Part shown: positions 44,101 to 56,399 of the stretch, one piece after another
Numbering within the stretch: position 1 is the stretch's first letter
Layout: every line of letters begins with the position of its first letter
From: Corticium candelabrum
Taxonomy: Eukaryota > Porifera > Homoscleromorpha > Homosclerophorida > Plakinidae
Direction of reading: 5' to 3'
Assembly: GCF_963422355.1 (NCBI RefSeq)
Contig: NC_085100.1
Location: 4,471,568 to 4,535,567, forward strand
DNA: 64,000 nt
The notes under the pieces: generated by a model
The model's database searches: none
What the model saw: the letters and a program-made list of their open reading frames with translations, nothing else
Told to the model about the DNA's origin: nothing
Made by a program: the position numbers and the translations under genes

Positions 44101-44933
44101 TGACTGTCCAATTCCTGTAATGTGTAATGTACTGGATATTTGTGTATGTAGGTGGAGACATGCCAATTGATGACAAGTCGTGGTTGATGCAGACTGTTCA
44201 AGGCTTTGACTTGATATCAATTCTTGCATATTTCTACCCTAGATTGCTGCCCTTGGTATAGCTAGCAGTTACTACACTTGCTAATGTTTGATGCAGTTGA
44301 TGATTTTGATCTTGTTAATTAAAGCACACTCTGGTTCCTGGTGAGGATAGCATGCCTGAACAGCTTCGTTGTTCATGTACATTTATGCAGTCTGATGGAG
44401 TGTATTTGCTTGGTAGGTTTTTTGTTAATTTGTTTGTATGGTGTTATCAAGTGTTTGCTGTTGCCATAGAGAATGGAATGAATCTGTTTATTTGGGTGGG
44501 ACAAGCAGTCAAACCCGAGTGGTTGCAGTGTGTCTTCGGTGTTTCAGTATTTGCACAGCTGGACCCTGAGAAAATTGTTAAGCAGACCACTGACAAATAA
44601 GTGTTTTTAGTTACCATTGCTTACACTTCTATAGGTTCAACTGTTGGAGCTGAATAATCCTGTATCCTTACGTGTGAGAGGTGTAGTGGAGCAAATCAGA
44701 GCAGAACGACAATGTTTCATGAGGGTGAGCTACAGCTGCAGTTGTTGAGGTATTCTGATCATATGTATGCTTTATGATGTGTATTTCTGTAGCTGATTGT
44801 TGTGAAGCAGAAAGATAAGAGTGAAGGATTTTTCAGGCGTTTCCTTGTAGAGGACAAAGGCATTGATGGTAGTCCATCATATGTCGAGTATCTTTGCCAT
44901 CTTCACAGACAAATTAAGGAGTTGCTTAGTTGA
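33685..44933 (+). CDS. SEC24C: Sec24C/D-type COPII coat subunit
   Basis: Twenty-three exons: 33685-34029, 34089-34166, 35861-36544, 36599-36710, 36779-36906, 36962-37100, 37158-37273, 38440-38643, 38701-38813, 40131-40224, 40281-40397, 40457-40627, 40683-40779, 40830-40921, 40980-41042, 42267-42405, 42466-42584, 42641-42716, 44152-44255, 44325-44412, 44470-44576, 44635-44724, 44793-44933 (3417 nt, 1138 aa). The N-terminal ~365 residues are disordered, rich in Pro/Gln/Gly, with GPPSGPGMG repeats. Then come the zinc-finger region (~450-495), trunk ([25 protein letters not shown]), beta-sandwich ([13 protein letters not shown]), helical ([20 protein letters not shown]) and gelsolin-like parts, ending HRQIKELLS. 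Sec24 pairs with Sec23 and selects cargo for ER exit. The [22 protein letters not shown] block places it in the C/D class. All four zinc-ligand cysteines are replaced. The intron after 40397 uses GC-AG ends. SEC24C versus SEC24D cannot be decided. Confidence 0.94.
34780..34929. repeat. Hairpin MITE-like inverted repeat, ~58-bp arms
   Basis: Arms 34780-34837 and 34872-34929 are near-perfect reverse complements, beginning GGGTGCATTTCTTTTACC and ending with its complement. The arms are built from repeated AATCCAGCTAATCC / GGATTAGCTGGATTA units. Located in a Sec24 intron. Confidence 0.88.
39342..39560. mobile_element. Short TIR element (MITE-like), ~219 bp
   Basis: Begins GTCAAGGGCGTCAC and ends GTGACGCCCTTGAC, perfect 14-bp inverted termini, in a Sec24 intron. 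A possible TGG flanks both sides. A smaller hairpin (GGGCTAGCGCC...GCTAGCCC) lies near the right end. No coding capacity. Confidence 0.75.
41107..41151. repeat. (GATT)n microsatellite
   Basis: About eleven GATT units in a Sec24 intron, shortly downstream of the exon ending at 41042. Confidence 0.95.
42717..44151. other. Sec24 intron with GGAACTG/CAGTTCC-rich segment
   Basis: 1.4-kb intron. Between about 43080 and 43575 it has many GAACTG and its complement CAGTTC words in both orientations, possibly a decayed inverted-repeat element. No coding evidence. Confidence 0.5.
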
Positions 44934-45192
44934 CTGCTGGATGGTTAATTACACCATTTTCTCCTGATATTTGTGACTGTTGACAAATTGTGGTGGTGCT
45001 TGCTGATGTACCATAGCTGGTGTCATGCAAGACCTATACATGTCTTTTGACACTTTGTAGTAGTTAACTGAGTGTTTTCATTTATAGAGAGACAGCTAGA
45101 GGACATACTGTGAGCAAGTGGTTCAACAGGACTTGGTCTGTAGGCAGACTTCAGTGTTTACTGAGCTAGCAGTTTCATGTAGCAGTTTCATG

Positions 45193-45195
<3 letters not shown>

Positions 45196-45278
<83 letters not shown>
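45196..45278. repeat. (AC)n microsatellite
   Basis: Pure AC run between the Sec24 stop (44933) and the next gene start (45541). Confidence 0.97.
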
Positions 45279-45279
<1 letters not shown>

Positions 45280-45540
45280 ATGCACAATTGCTTTTGAAAT
45301 GCTTCAAACTCGCAAGGGAGTGAAACATAGGTGTAAATACAATAAACTTACGGAGCATCACGGTGGCAAACGATGGTTAGATGTACGCCTGTGACATGTC
45401 GCTGATTGATACACAACATCCAAACGTGTCTGACAGTAGTAGTCTCGCGTAGCCAGACTGCTACCGCCGCGACCAGGCACACCCACGAAAGCGAAAACAC
45501 CGGGCATGCGCACGAACATCGTTTCTGTGGAAACATTACG

Positions 45541-46519
45541 ATGAGCGTCGAAACGTCTAGCGACAAACTGCGTAGCGCAACGCACGAACAAATCTTAGGT
45601 TAGGTGGTTAATTGTACATTTGATAGGCTAAACTAAATTTTGTCGATAGAGTGTGGCAGTCTGGTCGAAGACAGATTTGCGCAGCAGTTTGATCACCATA
45701 GACGAGAGGCTGTTGCTCGTAGAGAAAATGAAGTGAGAAAAGAAGCCGAACAGCAACGTCTCTGTGACTTGGAACTTGCCCGACAGGCGGCAAGAAGAGA
45801 GCTGGAGGAGAATACTCGACGAATGAGGCGGGAAATGGAACAAGCAGTGGAGAGGAAAGCCGCTAGAGTGAAGTCGCTCATGAAAGCCGAAGGTGATAAG
45901 AGAGTGGAGGATGAGTATAACGCTGGACAAGGGAGATTGAAAGCTGCACTGTTAGACGCTCACAAACAAGCAAACCAGGAACGGAAAGAGGCCGTTGAAC
46001 GAGCAAGGGCTGAGGAGAGAGAATTTGCTGAGAAAGAATCCAAGAAAATGGAGGAGAAGCATGACCTTGACATGGAAGAGGTAAAGCGGTTAGGTAAGAA
46101 GAACCTAACAGATGGTCTAGGAAAGCAGCGAGAAGAGCTTATGATGGAAAGAAAGGAAGCAGTTGCTAGGGCTGTTCAAGAGGCCAACACACATGCTGCA
46201 GAAATTTTAGGAAATGTTCAGAGAAGTCATGAAGCTCGAGTTTCTGAGCTGAGAGTGCAGCTGGAAGAGCTACTGCAAGAACTGGAGAGGTCGAAACTTT
46301 CTGTTTCTCGCTCAGAATCAATGAGAAAAGATGCAGAAATTAAATTGGCTCAAATGACGCTTGAATTCTCGCATTTTATTAATCAAGTACCTGGGTACAG
46401 TGCAGACTATTTGTTAAAGTCAGTTTGCAGTACGCACCAACCTGTTGTTTTGCTGTTGAAAGGCTTTGTGTTCTAGAACTGAGACAACATTTCAGTCACT
46501 TCGCGACAGTCTCCCTTGA
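45541..46519 (+). CDS. Coiled-coil protein, C6orf163-like
   Basis: Three exons: 45541-45598, 45650-46418, 46477-46519 (870 nt, 289 aa, TGA). The first exon codes MSVETSSDKLRSATHEQIL; the long second exon is an almost continuous charged coiled coil (Glu, Arg, Lys, Ala, Gln), for example RREAVARRENEVRKEAEQQ and ERARAEEREFAEKE, followed by FSHFINQVPGYSADYLLK. The length, the RAEER segment and the C-terminal pattern of a short F..F/YIN, Pro, GH/YSADF/Y resemble the uncharacterised vertebrate protein C6orf163; this is from memory and moderate. No signal peptide or membrane segment, so probably cytosolic or cytoskeletal. It converges on the convertase gene, with 176 bp between stops. The last exon frame was chosen by splice phase. 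Confidence 0.78.
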
Positions 46520-46695
46520 ATCAGTTATGCAGTTTCTATTGACAGTTTCTATTGAAAAAGTACTGTACAAGCATGCAGAACGACTGCACAGTTGGAAACC
46601 TTCACACGAAAGGTAAAAAACTAACAAAATGACATTATGTACAACAGTTAAACTATTCAACTAGATTGGACAGTGATGATTCGGCTTTTAACTAG

Positions 46696-49600
46696 TTAAT
46701 TTTTTGGATCCTCTTTTGTACCATATAAATACAAAGTAACACTTTGTAATATTCCTTCCACTGATTGCACTGTCTTTCTCACATGAAGGATCCATTCTCC
46801 CTGTGGGTTTTCACCCCAACAGTGAGTTGTCATGAAAGGCCAGTTTAGTATACCATCTTTCGAATGGTCATTCCTTCGAGGATGAAGCAGTTCTGACGGT
46901 GTCCCCATGGGTGATGTTAGCACTATACGAATGGATCCACGATCAGTTGAAGTCAATGAAATTATAGCCACAACGTGCTCAAGAAACCGCACTTCGTCGT
47001 GTGAGTTACGGCATCCTAGTGATGTAATAACAACACCATGCCTAGCACTCGTCTGTATGGGCTGAGGACGAATCTTGACAGTTTCAACACATACGTGTTG
47101 CTTGGGAACTCTAGCCCACACTCGAGCAAGAGCAGTGAGACCAGCTGCATCAACAAGTCCAAAACCAAACTTATGGCTCACTCTGTATCCAGCACCATTT
47201 ATAACCCAGTCATTATCTGTAGGCGATATAACTTTGGACGTCCGAACAACCATATGTTGGAGACAGCGCCATGTCAGGTTCATACTAACAGTCCATCACA
47301 AAGATTAGAATTCAGTAGCAACAACAACAACGGGCTTACTTGACTTCAAGAGCAATAGCAAAGATACCAGCAGCAATCGATGCTGCAGCTGATGTACCAC
47401 TGTGCTTGTCTGTGCACTTACCATGAAGGTCAGTCGATATCTAAAGGGTTGGCTGACTGTAGTTTATGCAATGGCTGTGAAACATTGACTTACCACCCGT
47501 TTGTCTGCCTTCTTGCTATTGCTAAAAGCAGATGCTAGAATACTAGCACACCATTCGGAGTACCACGGAGATCGGCCGCTCTCATCCACCGAGCTGATTG
47601 CAATGCTGTAGACACTGTTCACAAAGCCATCGCAAGAACAAGTGTCGCCGTACGATCGCCCGTTTCCCGACGCCCACACGTAGATGCTTCCTAGACCGCG
47701 TCGACCCTACACACAATGGGGTCTAAGTCAATACTAATAGTCACAAACACATGGAATACATCTGTATTGCACACCACCTTTATGGCACCATGACGTAATG
47801 CCTTCCTTGCAAGATATCCAGGACCATCCATTTTCTTCCCATTATCATCGGGTCCCCAACTTGCTAAGTAAATATGGATATATTGGAGACCAAACCCCAA
47901 TGCAGACGCTTCTGTAATATCTGTAACTCTTCCATTGAGTAGTCGAATACCTAGTACAGTTAGATCACAAATAAAATGAATTTAATCAATTGCTCAATAT
48001 ATTGATTGGTCTACCACCAATCCTCGAACGGAAGGCAACTCCTATGCCGCAGATTTGATTGGAAGCTGCAGCGACTACACCAGCACATCGAGTTCCGTGC
48101 CTGCAAACACACAGCCAATGTGTCTTATGCTTTCAGGATGAGATTCGATTTATGTTTCTTACTTGTTGGAATTAGCAGAATCGTAATGGATCTGTGGAAT
48201 GGGATCGTTGTCAATGAAATCATAACTAGCCTTTGGATCCTGGACACAAAATACAATGTGTTTTCATGAGTGTGGATAAACACATTAGTCTACTATAAAA
48301 GCTCTAATTTGGGCAGCCCATAAAAATAAGTAGGTAATAAAAAGGCGCCTCATTTAGAGACCTAGGAAATAAGCTTTGCCCTCTGAAGGCTTTGAAGTTA
48401 GGAGGGCGACTAAATAAAGATATTTTGGTATCAATTGTGTAAATTTTGTAATACAAAAATTATTGCCTTTCATCAATCAGTAATGGGGACAGCAAGCAGC
48501 AGGACAGTACACTATCATATATCTGATGGTACTGTAGTCACTACTAGCCTCGCCCCACACGCAGTGTGGATTTGCAGTAATGGCAGCACATCTGGGGACT
48601 GCAATCCACACTGCCTCTGGAGGGAGGCTAAGTCACAACTTGACCACTGACTAATACACATTGTCTAAGCTATGGCTACCACTACCACCACTTTCACTAC
48701 CACACATCAGTTCAGCAGACATTGTGAACCAAGAAGGTTTCAATTACTAGGCGGCCTTGAAAAATAATATTAATAAATATTAATTATATTATTAATAAAT
48801 ATATTAAGTGTTTGAAAGGCATCTCTTTTAGAGGCTAGAAAAATACTTGGAGCCTCAACGGGCGTCTCACGTAGAATGACGTTTGAACTAGAAAAAGTCC
48901 GTTCAGCATTAGATGGACTGAGGAATTCAGCGCGTAGCAGGACTATAGTGTGGGTTTCCGAGGTCTAATTGATATCGATGGACAGCTCTTGAAGAGCTTA
49001 ATTCAATTACAATAATTATTTATTGCTTGCTATGAACAAAAGACCAGCATAAGCAAACTTCCGGAATTGTAATGAGTTAGCGGGTGAAGACAAGCTTAAT
49101 CAGATCAATCTAGAGACAACCCCCAGTGAGATAACTCTTTATCAAATTAAGGTGCGTAACATAATACTAATGACGTAAACAATTAGAAACTTGTGTACAA
49201 AGCAAGTATTTATTGATTTCCTGCATAGGTCTCAACAGAATGGAATTCTATGTTATACCGAAAAGCTGTAGGTTTGAGCGTTACACCTCTCTTCCTGCTC
49301 TCAGAGTTGTTCTGATACAGTATTTATTGGTTTGCGTTTCCTGTGACAACACACGCCAAGAATGCACTCAGTCTAAGATAGCTTCTTATACAAACATAAC
49401 ATCCGGCTTTCTTGGTAATCTGTTTAGCTAAGGTCCAACCCTCAGGCACGGGTCCATCTAATTCGTGAACAGACTTTTAGAGCTTTTACTGTAGTGTTAT
49501 TAGAAGTGTATTATATTTCACAAGTGTTGATATGTCACCGTACATAGTTGTCTCTCAGATCCGGATGGTCTATTTCCAGCCCTGAAATAACATGCGCAAT

Positions 49601-50465
49601 ACATTAGACTAAACGCGGTCACATTTACTATCTACCAACCGTCGTCAATGATAGCAACGACGACCCCTCTTCCCGTTCGGTTTGATCGCCATGCCGTCAA
49701 TATCCCGTGACTTAGCTCGGGGTTGGTACTGCTCTGCGATAATTAATTAGTGGTACTTGAGGTACTTAGCAGTTGACGATAAGAATGTTAGTCCAACTTA
49801 CAATATACCATTGTTCTTTCCACAGTGGGTCGAGCGGATCTTCGACGTTCCTTTTTACTCGAACGAGCGCCTTTTGCTGTCGTGCCCATATCACCTGTGC
49901 AGACATCGACAATTTATTGGCCAATTACAGACCACTAAACGCTATTATATACTAATACGACCACCACAAACAACAACAAAGAGCTCTAATTGGTGTCTGG
50001 ACTCGACACAGAAAGCTGGACCCACGGAGCCAGCCTTGTGTCTTACGGACGAGCGCAAATGCAACTGCTACGAACAGTCGACATGTGGTGTTACGTTTTT
50101 CTCTGAGAGCAGTCGCTTCCTCGTTTCGAGTGGAGAATGTCTCCTCATTCGGCCGCGACGAGCAGCAGGCGACAAGCAGTAGACGCAACTTAATTCTCCA
50201 ACCTAACAAAAGCCATATGTTCGTCTCGAACGCTTCGATACCTCGGAAATATACGTATAGCGTTAACCTGGCCATTGTTGATGAAGCCGTGTCGAGCTGC
50301 GAGGAGGTCGGCTTCGTGGGAGCAATGATGCCCACTCGCGTTCTCGACACGTAGACCTGTGCGTATGATTTCAACTGCCCAATGGTCAGAGTTCAAGCAG
50401 TGCGACGGTAAGTACAAGGACGGGGACAAGACGACGAGCAGCACGACAGCGACGTCCTTCGCCAT
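46696..50465 (-). CDS. PCSK: Proprotein convertase (furin/kexin-type subtilase, S8) with P domain
   Basis: Eleven minus-strand exons: 50268-50465, 50095-50202, 49802-49894, 49640-49733, 49544-49581, 48163-48239, 48015-48100, 47778-47950, 47494-47706, 47340-47440, 46696-47284 (1770 nt, 589 aa, TAA). Signal peptide [13 protein letters not shown]...; prodomain ending VIWARQQ and a self-cleavage site RVKR (to ~117). Catalytic triad: Asp in AIIDDG (~163), His in HGTRCAG (~204), Ser in HSGTSAAAS (~377). Oxyanion Asn in VWASGNG (~304), as in furin and PC1 rather than the Asp of PC2. P domain contains [27 protein letters not shown] and GEWILHV. The protein ends shortly after the P domain, without Cys-rich region or membrane segment, so it is predicted soluble in the secretory pathway. 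It cleaves proproteins after paired basic residues. Subfamily assignment within PCSKs is open. Confidence 0.95.
48545..48630. repeat. Imperfect hairpin
   Basis: Arms of about 35 bp, TAGCCTCGCCCCACACGCAG... and its approximate reverse complement ...CTCTGGAGGGAGGCTA, around a loop GTAATGGCAGCACATCTGGG, inside the 1.3-kb intron 48240-49543 of the convertase gene. MITE-like or foldback. Confidence 0.6.
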
Positions 50466-52374
50466 CACAATAATTATTAGAAAGATCGCGCTAAACGACT
50501 TCCGGGTATCTGGTGTAACAGACGTATCAGATCTTGTCGGCGTCATGACGTATAGATTTCTTGTTTGTTGTCGTTTGTCATCGTTTGTCATTGAAGGTAT
50601 GACATACATGTTGCACTACAGGATAGCCGGCGATGCGCCGACGGCTTCGTAAATTACTTTGCAGCTCTTGCGAAGGTTCCTAATTTGCTGGTGCGAAAAT
50701 TGCTTGGTTGTGAAGGCTGCTGCTGCTGTACAAGTCACACTTGGCTGATAGTGTAGCTTGTCTAGGTCAGTGATTACAGGCTGTGTACAGATGACAGAAT
50801 TCTAGCCGTCAATAGAACGTGACGATCATGCGTACCAATTCCATGCAAAGTTGCATTTGGTCATGTATCGTAGCTAGGGATGACTTCTAGACATCCGTAT
50901 CTGACTCCACCGCCACCATCTCTGTCAACAACAGCCCGCCTAGACAGTCAATGATAACAATGTGCGTAATTACTTGTTCATAAATTTTTCAACTATGTCT
51001 ACTCAGTGAGGCAAGCATGTAACTCAAGTTAACTGTTCTAAAACAACTTCAATCTGGTTGTGGTAAACACGGGTCCTAGATGCTTCCTACACAGTTACTA
51101 AAACGTTAGAGTGGTTGGAAATCATTTTGAGATATAAAATGAGTTTAGAGGTATGCTAGAGACTATACTTGCAACTTAATTGACTAATACCGGCTTTACA
51201 CTACACGATTTGACTCGAGCCAAACTGGCCCGTGCTAATTTGGCCCCGTGTAAACGATGTTGGCTCGAGCTGGGTGCATCTAGCCCTTGCTAGATTAGTC
51301 CGAGATAAACCATTGGGCCAGGCTCGAGCTAAACCTAACCACGTGGTACATATTTTCGTGTTACGGGGCAACAATACATATACAGTCGCGTATCGCTTAT
51401 CTGACACGCCGGTTATCGACAGGTCAAGCTTGTCACGTGGCTATTCATGTACATCCACGTGCATGTCAGTTGTTTCTTGAAACAAGTTTTGAGAGTGGGT
51501 TCAAGCGTTTCTTCTCGTTGTATTCTACATTCATCTACATCTTCATTCATTCTACATCTACATTCAGTCTAGTTAGGCCTACTAATGTGGAAAAAATGCC
51601 GTCTAGATCTAGCTAGAGTATGAACAATAGTTGATTGAGTTCATCACAGCTTCAGTTAACCAACATTTTTACTTATCCAACAGGAGTCTGATCCCAAGGG
51701 GGTCGGATAGGTGACACGCGACTGTGTCTTTGACATGTTCATCAAATGCAAAGTCTTCAAGGTTGCGAATACGGGACGAGAAATACGGGAATACGCAGAG
51801 TGAAATTTTCTAGAAAGGTTTTGCGCCGGAATCGACGAAATAAGATTACAAGCAAAAACGGTAACGTCTCTTTATGCGCTTGCGCAAAGCAGGCCAAACG
51901 CACCTTCACGCCCAGTCAGCTCGGATAGCACACCCCACCAATCATTACACCACGTGCACTAGTTGTCACGTGTGTATAGGTTTATGTGGTTTCATACGTG
52001 TGGTTGGCCTCATGCCAAATTAGATTTTTGTAACATATATATACGTTTGTATTTTTTCTACTACACTGTAGTGGTTTGCTTCAGGAAGATTCTCACTGAT
52101 TTATATTCTCCTATCTGCAAGAAACACACTCCCCACATACACACACACATACACAGTTCTAGGTTATGCGCTGCACGTTTATTTGGTAATCAGCCAAAAA
52201 GAACATTTTCTGAAATTTTATTATCTGTCATTCCAAAGTTTGACCTTACTTGAGCATAGAGAGGTGGCTGCATGGACTATTGAGTTGTTGTAGACACAAT
52301 CACACATCCAGGATACTCCTCAAGCTTCGATTATGAAACGTCTCCTAATTAGGTAGTTAGAAATTGTGTCTGTG

Positions 52375-52434
<60 letters not shown>

Positions 52435-55400
52435 TGTCTGTGTGTCTGTGTGCGTACGTGCGTGCGCGTATCCTGTGGCATTGTTGTCAAGGTACAGCAA
52501 CGAAAGTCTAGTACCTAGACTAGGGGACATACATCTCGCTCCTAGTTACGTGATACTAACTTCCTGTCTAGCATCCTCGCGCCAGGTAAGTTCAGTTGTG
52601 TAGTCCGGCAAGACGTGGCAATCGCAAACATGAATAGCACCATCCCGGTAAAACTCTTTCATGAACGTTTCACGGATGAAACAACGCGGCTAAGCCTCTT
52701 CGAAGCTGCTTCTACCTCGCGCGTACGTCGTATCTACACGTTTAGCTATAGTTTCTACGTCGATCGCATGCGACAACGTAAGTTACTAGCTAGTGAATTC
52801 AAACCAGGCGACCAACGCAATACGACAGCTTACTAGTACCTAGGAGCAGCGCCGGAACCAGGAATTTTTGAAAGAGGGTGTTCACCGTTAGCAGTTATTT
52901 ATAGCATTACTAATTTTCTCTTTTCTAGTGAAATTATATGAAATTATTGAACCACACCTATTGGAAAAGAGGGGTTTCAACCCCTGAACCCCTCTGGATC
53001 CAGCCCTGCAGAGTCTGTTTGTAAAATGTTTCTGTTGATATTGTGTGTGGTGAAAGCGTGAGTTGAAAACAATGGATACGATAGCGATCTACTTGAAAGA
53101 AAGGCGGTGACGTGTTGTCTCCCTCCTAGCTAGGTGCTTCCCGTCTTTCGGTTTCTAGAATGTATAGGTCGGAGATAGGCAGCTATAGTTCGACCAACGT
53201 TTATTGCAGCACATAGATCGCAGTCGAATACAGGAGGTATCTAGGGATTCAGATATGTTCTTTCTAATAATATTGCCCAGTACGTATCAGACAATGAAGC
53301 ATTAATTAATTAAAATTGCTAGGACAGTAGACATCACGGAAATTGCTGCATTGTAGTTTTTCAAAGTAAGAATGGTGCGGGAAGCACATTGTCTACATGC
53401 AACGTACTGGCGGCCGCTCTAGGTGTGGTGATCTGGTCAGTGGGTAATTGGGCCATTGTCATTCTAATATTTGCGTTTCTAGTTTTCTCATTTCTCATTT
53501 TTAATTTTTGCAATAAACAATTATTTAAAATCCCTCATTTCTAATTTTTAAAATTTGAATTTAAATTTTAAATTTTTACATTTCAAATCTTACTTTTTAA
53601 GATTTGTATTTCTTATTTTTGATTTCTAAGTTTGCTAGCTAAAATCCCCATTTTTCAACTCACACTTCCAACTGTCGCTTCACCACACACAATATCACAA
53701 ACAGACTCTGCGTTGGTCGCCTGCAGCTGGTTTCACTAGCTAGAGCTTGAGCCTATCATGCGATCAACGTAGATCTAGCCTCGTACCAGACCCTCTCGCG
53801 CCGTCGTGTCCGGTCCCGGCACGATGCTACGTAGATCTAGGTATGACGCGACGTACGCCCTCGCATAGATCGAGATAGAAGCAGGCTTAGCCGTGTTGTT
53901 TCATTGAACATCATGATGAGCTACAAATTCTCACTGCCAATATGTCGCAGTTGAAGCGCAAGGCCGGAAACATCAACACGTGACGGTATATATGCATAGC
54001 GCATGCGTGTGAGACCGGCCAAGTCCCCATTCCGTAGTCTGCAGTGCAGTCTGCGTAGTCTGCAGTCTGCGTTTTACAGCAACTCCTACGCGAGAGGCCA
54101 TCCGTACACGTATTTGTCCGGGTCTGGAGGTAGGGCGTGGTGGCACTTTTAGTCGAGAGACCCCGTTCTCGTTAAAACCAGCCAAATCCATTGATTGTCA
54201 CGGATCAAGAATAGTTATCTAACGTCTCTACGTTGCCCTATATTTCCTACTTAGACAATTGCGTTGAACCAAGATCTCGCGTCCGAATCTAGACGGTATC
54301 CGAAACTAGATACGGGACTCTATCTCTAGTAGATAATTATACCGGCCGACCGGCTGACCGACTGCTAGGCAATGGCGTAACACGTGATCGCTAATTGAGG
54401 GAAATAGTGACAGGATGTTAGTCTCTTTCTCACGGCTCTCACGCTCTTCTATGCCAGCTGGAAAGCTCTAGGACACAGACACATGGTAGCCCCTTTGAGG
54501 CTGAAAGTGTTATACGGGAACTGGACACTCCCAGGTGAACGTGAGGCTAACATTACATGGAGGGTTTGCACTGTAGTGCTTCTTCATTGAAACTGTGCAG
54601 GCTGTGTCTAGACCGTCACTTCCACAACGATGAGCCTTCTCATTAGAAACCATGATAGGATTTCTAAGCATGCATGCACATCCCACAGATCTAGAGTCTT
54701 TCTATAGGGTTCTGCGTTGACGAATTTTTTGGGACCACAGTTGGGGCACATTTCGGATGTTTGACTTGCACGTACATGGTAGACAAATTCACGTGCACGC
54801 ATGGCCCACGCTCGCGTGAATCAAGTAATTAGAATGCAGTTCAAGTATGGTCTAATTAAAACTATTAATAAAAGCACACAAATCTAGGTATCTATGTTAC
54901 TATTTTTTAAAACTGAACCTCAAATGTTATTTAATTAATTAAGTTGAGTAATCAAGTAATTGTTTAGAATTTAATTTATATAGTTTGATGTTTAATTTTA
55001 ATCCAATTGTGTGCTCTAGTAAATTTATAGTAAATTGTAAACAATGCCAGTACCTGATTGGTTCATATTTACTAGTGGTAGTCTACATGCATTATAAATT
55101 ATTTGTTACAGACCAAACAAGATAAACAAGGCTACACTATGTACATTTCTCAAACTTTCTGAATTAGGAACCTAGGCTGATACTAGTCTCGAGCAGCCAG
55201 TCCCTCCCCCCTTTGACTTCCGTTGGCATGCACACTCATATTACTGTTATAAAAATATACATAAACAGTAGCCCTAACAAGCACCGTTAAAAGTTGTCCA
55301 AATTGAAATACTATGAAGTCTTTCTTGCCAAAAGCTTTAATGTTTGCATGAAACAGGGGTGTCCAACTGTAATTTTATTTTTGCTATGATGAGTTATATT

Positions 55401-56129
55401 GTGCCAAGTAACACGGAAGTTTTAATATATTCACGTGACCATTCAAGCTTAGTTAGAGCCACCTTTAATTACTAAAGAGTAGAAAAGGCTGGAAACTACC
55501 ACCTCCATAAATGAAGAACGCACTAATGCCTGCATCCAAGTCTGACATCTCACACGTCGTCTGTCTCACAAAATTAATTCTGAATGCATGCTTTCTAATT
55601 TCAAGTTGTTAAAGAGATGACAACTAATGCCTCTGTCGCTAATATCTTAGTCACTTAGACTTGTTGCCAGATACTTGGCTCTGTCGCCAAATTTGGCAAC
55701 ATGCATATGGCGACAGTTGGAAACCCCTAATAAAATTTCTAGTAGTATTGACAATGTGGACCCGAACTCTTCTAGTCGGCATATGCAGGAAAAAAGATTG
55801 TGTAGTAATGGAGCACAGTGTGAATTGTTCATGCAGTAATTCGTGCCATTCAACACTGTTTCTTCTAGTTCTAGCCCAAATGATGTAATTAAGAAATAAT
55901 TAAATAACATATTGCTGATCTACAAGCGGTTTGTAAAATATTGGTCAGACTGTTCTTATTAGGTGGTGAAACATTAGACAATGAAACGAGCTCCAGAGAC
56001 AGAAAGAATTAAGTCTCATGACCTAGCTCCTCTTGATGCAATTTCAAAATGCTCAAGTGTGTAAAGCCTAGCTACATCGTAAGCTGTTTATTAAGTCTTA
56101 ATTCCATACATACTGTACATACGTAGATA
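50466..56129. other. Intergenic, no gene recognised
   Basis: No open frame carries a recognisable domain or a consistent splice chain. The left edge holds the convertase promoter. Includes a (GTGC)n tract (52374-52468), a low-complexity A/T stretch with repeated TTTCTAATTTTTAA-type words (53460-53640), and short clustered TAGTCTGCAG repeats near 54035-54070. Confidence 0.55.
52374..52468. repeat. (GTGC)n microsatellite
   Basis: GCGT tetranucleotide units, about fourteen in a row, passing into GTGTCT and GCGTAC variants. Confidence 0.95.
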
Positions 56130-56241
56130 TCAGTGGACAACCATCATGTATGCATGTATGTATACATGTATCACAGTATACTATGATGGTATACTGTGAT
56201 ACATGCATACATACATGCATACATGACGGTTGTCCACTGAT
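56130..56241. repeat. Near-perfect hairpin, ~52-bp arms
   Basis: Left arm TCAGTGGACAACCATCATG... and right arm ...CATGACGGTTGTCCACTGA are reverse complements with a few mismatches and an 8-bp loop. The inner part is made of ATGCATGTATG units. Intergenic. Confidence 0.88.
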
Positions 56242-56399
56242 TTCATCCAGTGATGACACCGGTCAATGTCCGCTTGCTCTCCTGTGTGATGCAAAGCCCT
56301 AGCCCAAACGACAAAATCTCCCACATGAAGGACAAGTACACGTATTTGTCACATTAGAAACCGGCACACAAGGTAGATGTGCCGTTTCTGTTCTGACGT

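Noticed and set aside
44470..44600. Sec24 ending at the TAA at 44598
   Set aside because: A donor at 44577 joins in phase to two more exons with conserved Sec24 C-terminal sequence, so the stop is intronic.
46419..46616. Coiled-coil gene extended through an open frame to 46616
   Set aside because: Splice phase from the 46418 donor gives a different frame ending at 46519; the longer frame has no supporting similarity.
51190..51345. Transposon end suggested by CCGGCTTTACACTAC and repeated GGCTCGAGC words
   Set aside because: No matching inverted end or target duplication was found downstream.
52845..53015. MITE suggested by CAGCGCCGGAACCAGGAA and a GGATCCAGCCCTG end
   Set aside because: The ends pair only weakly; borders and duplication could not be fixed.
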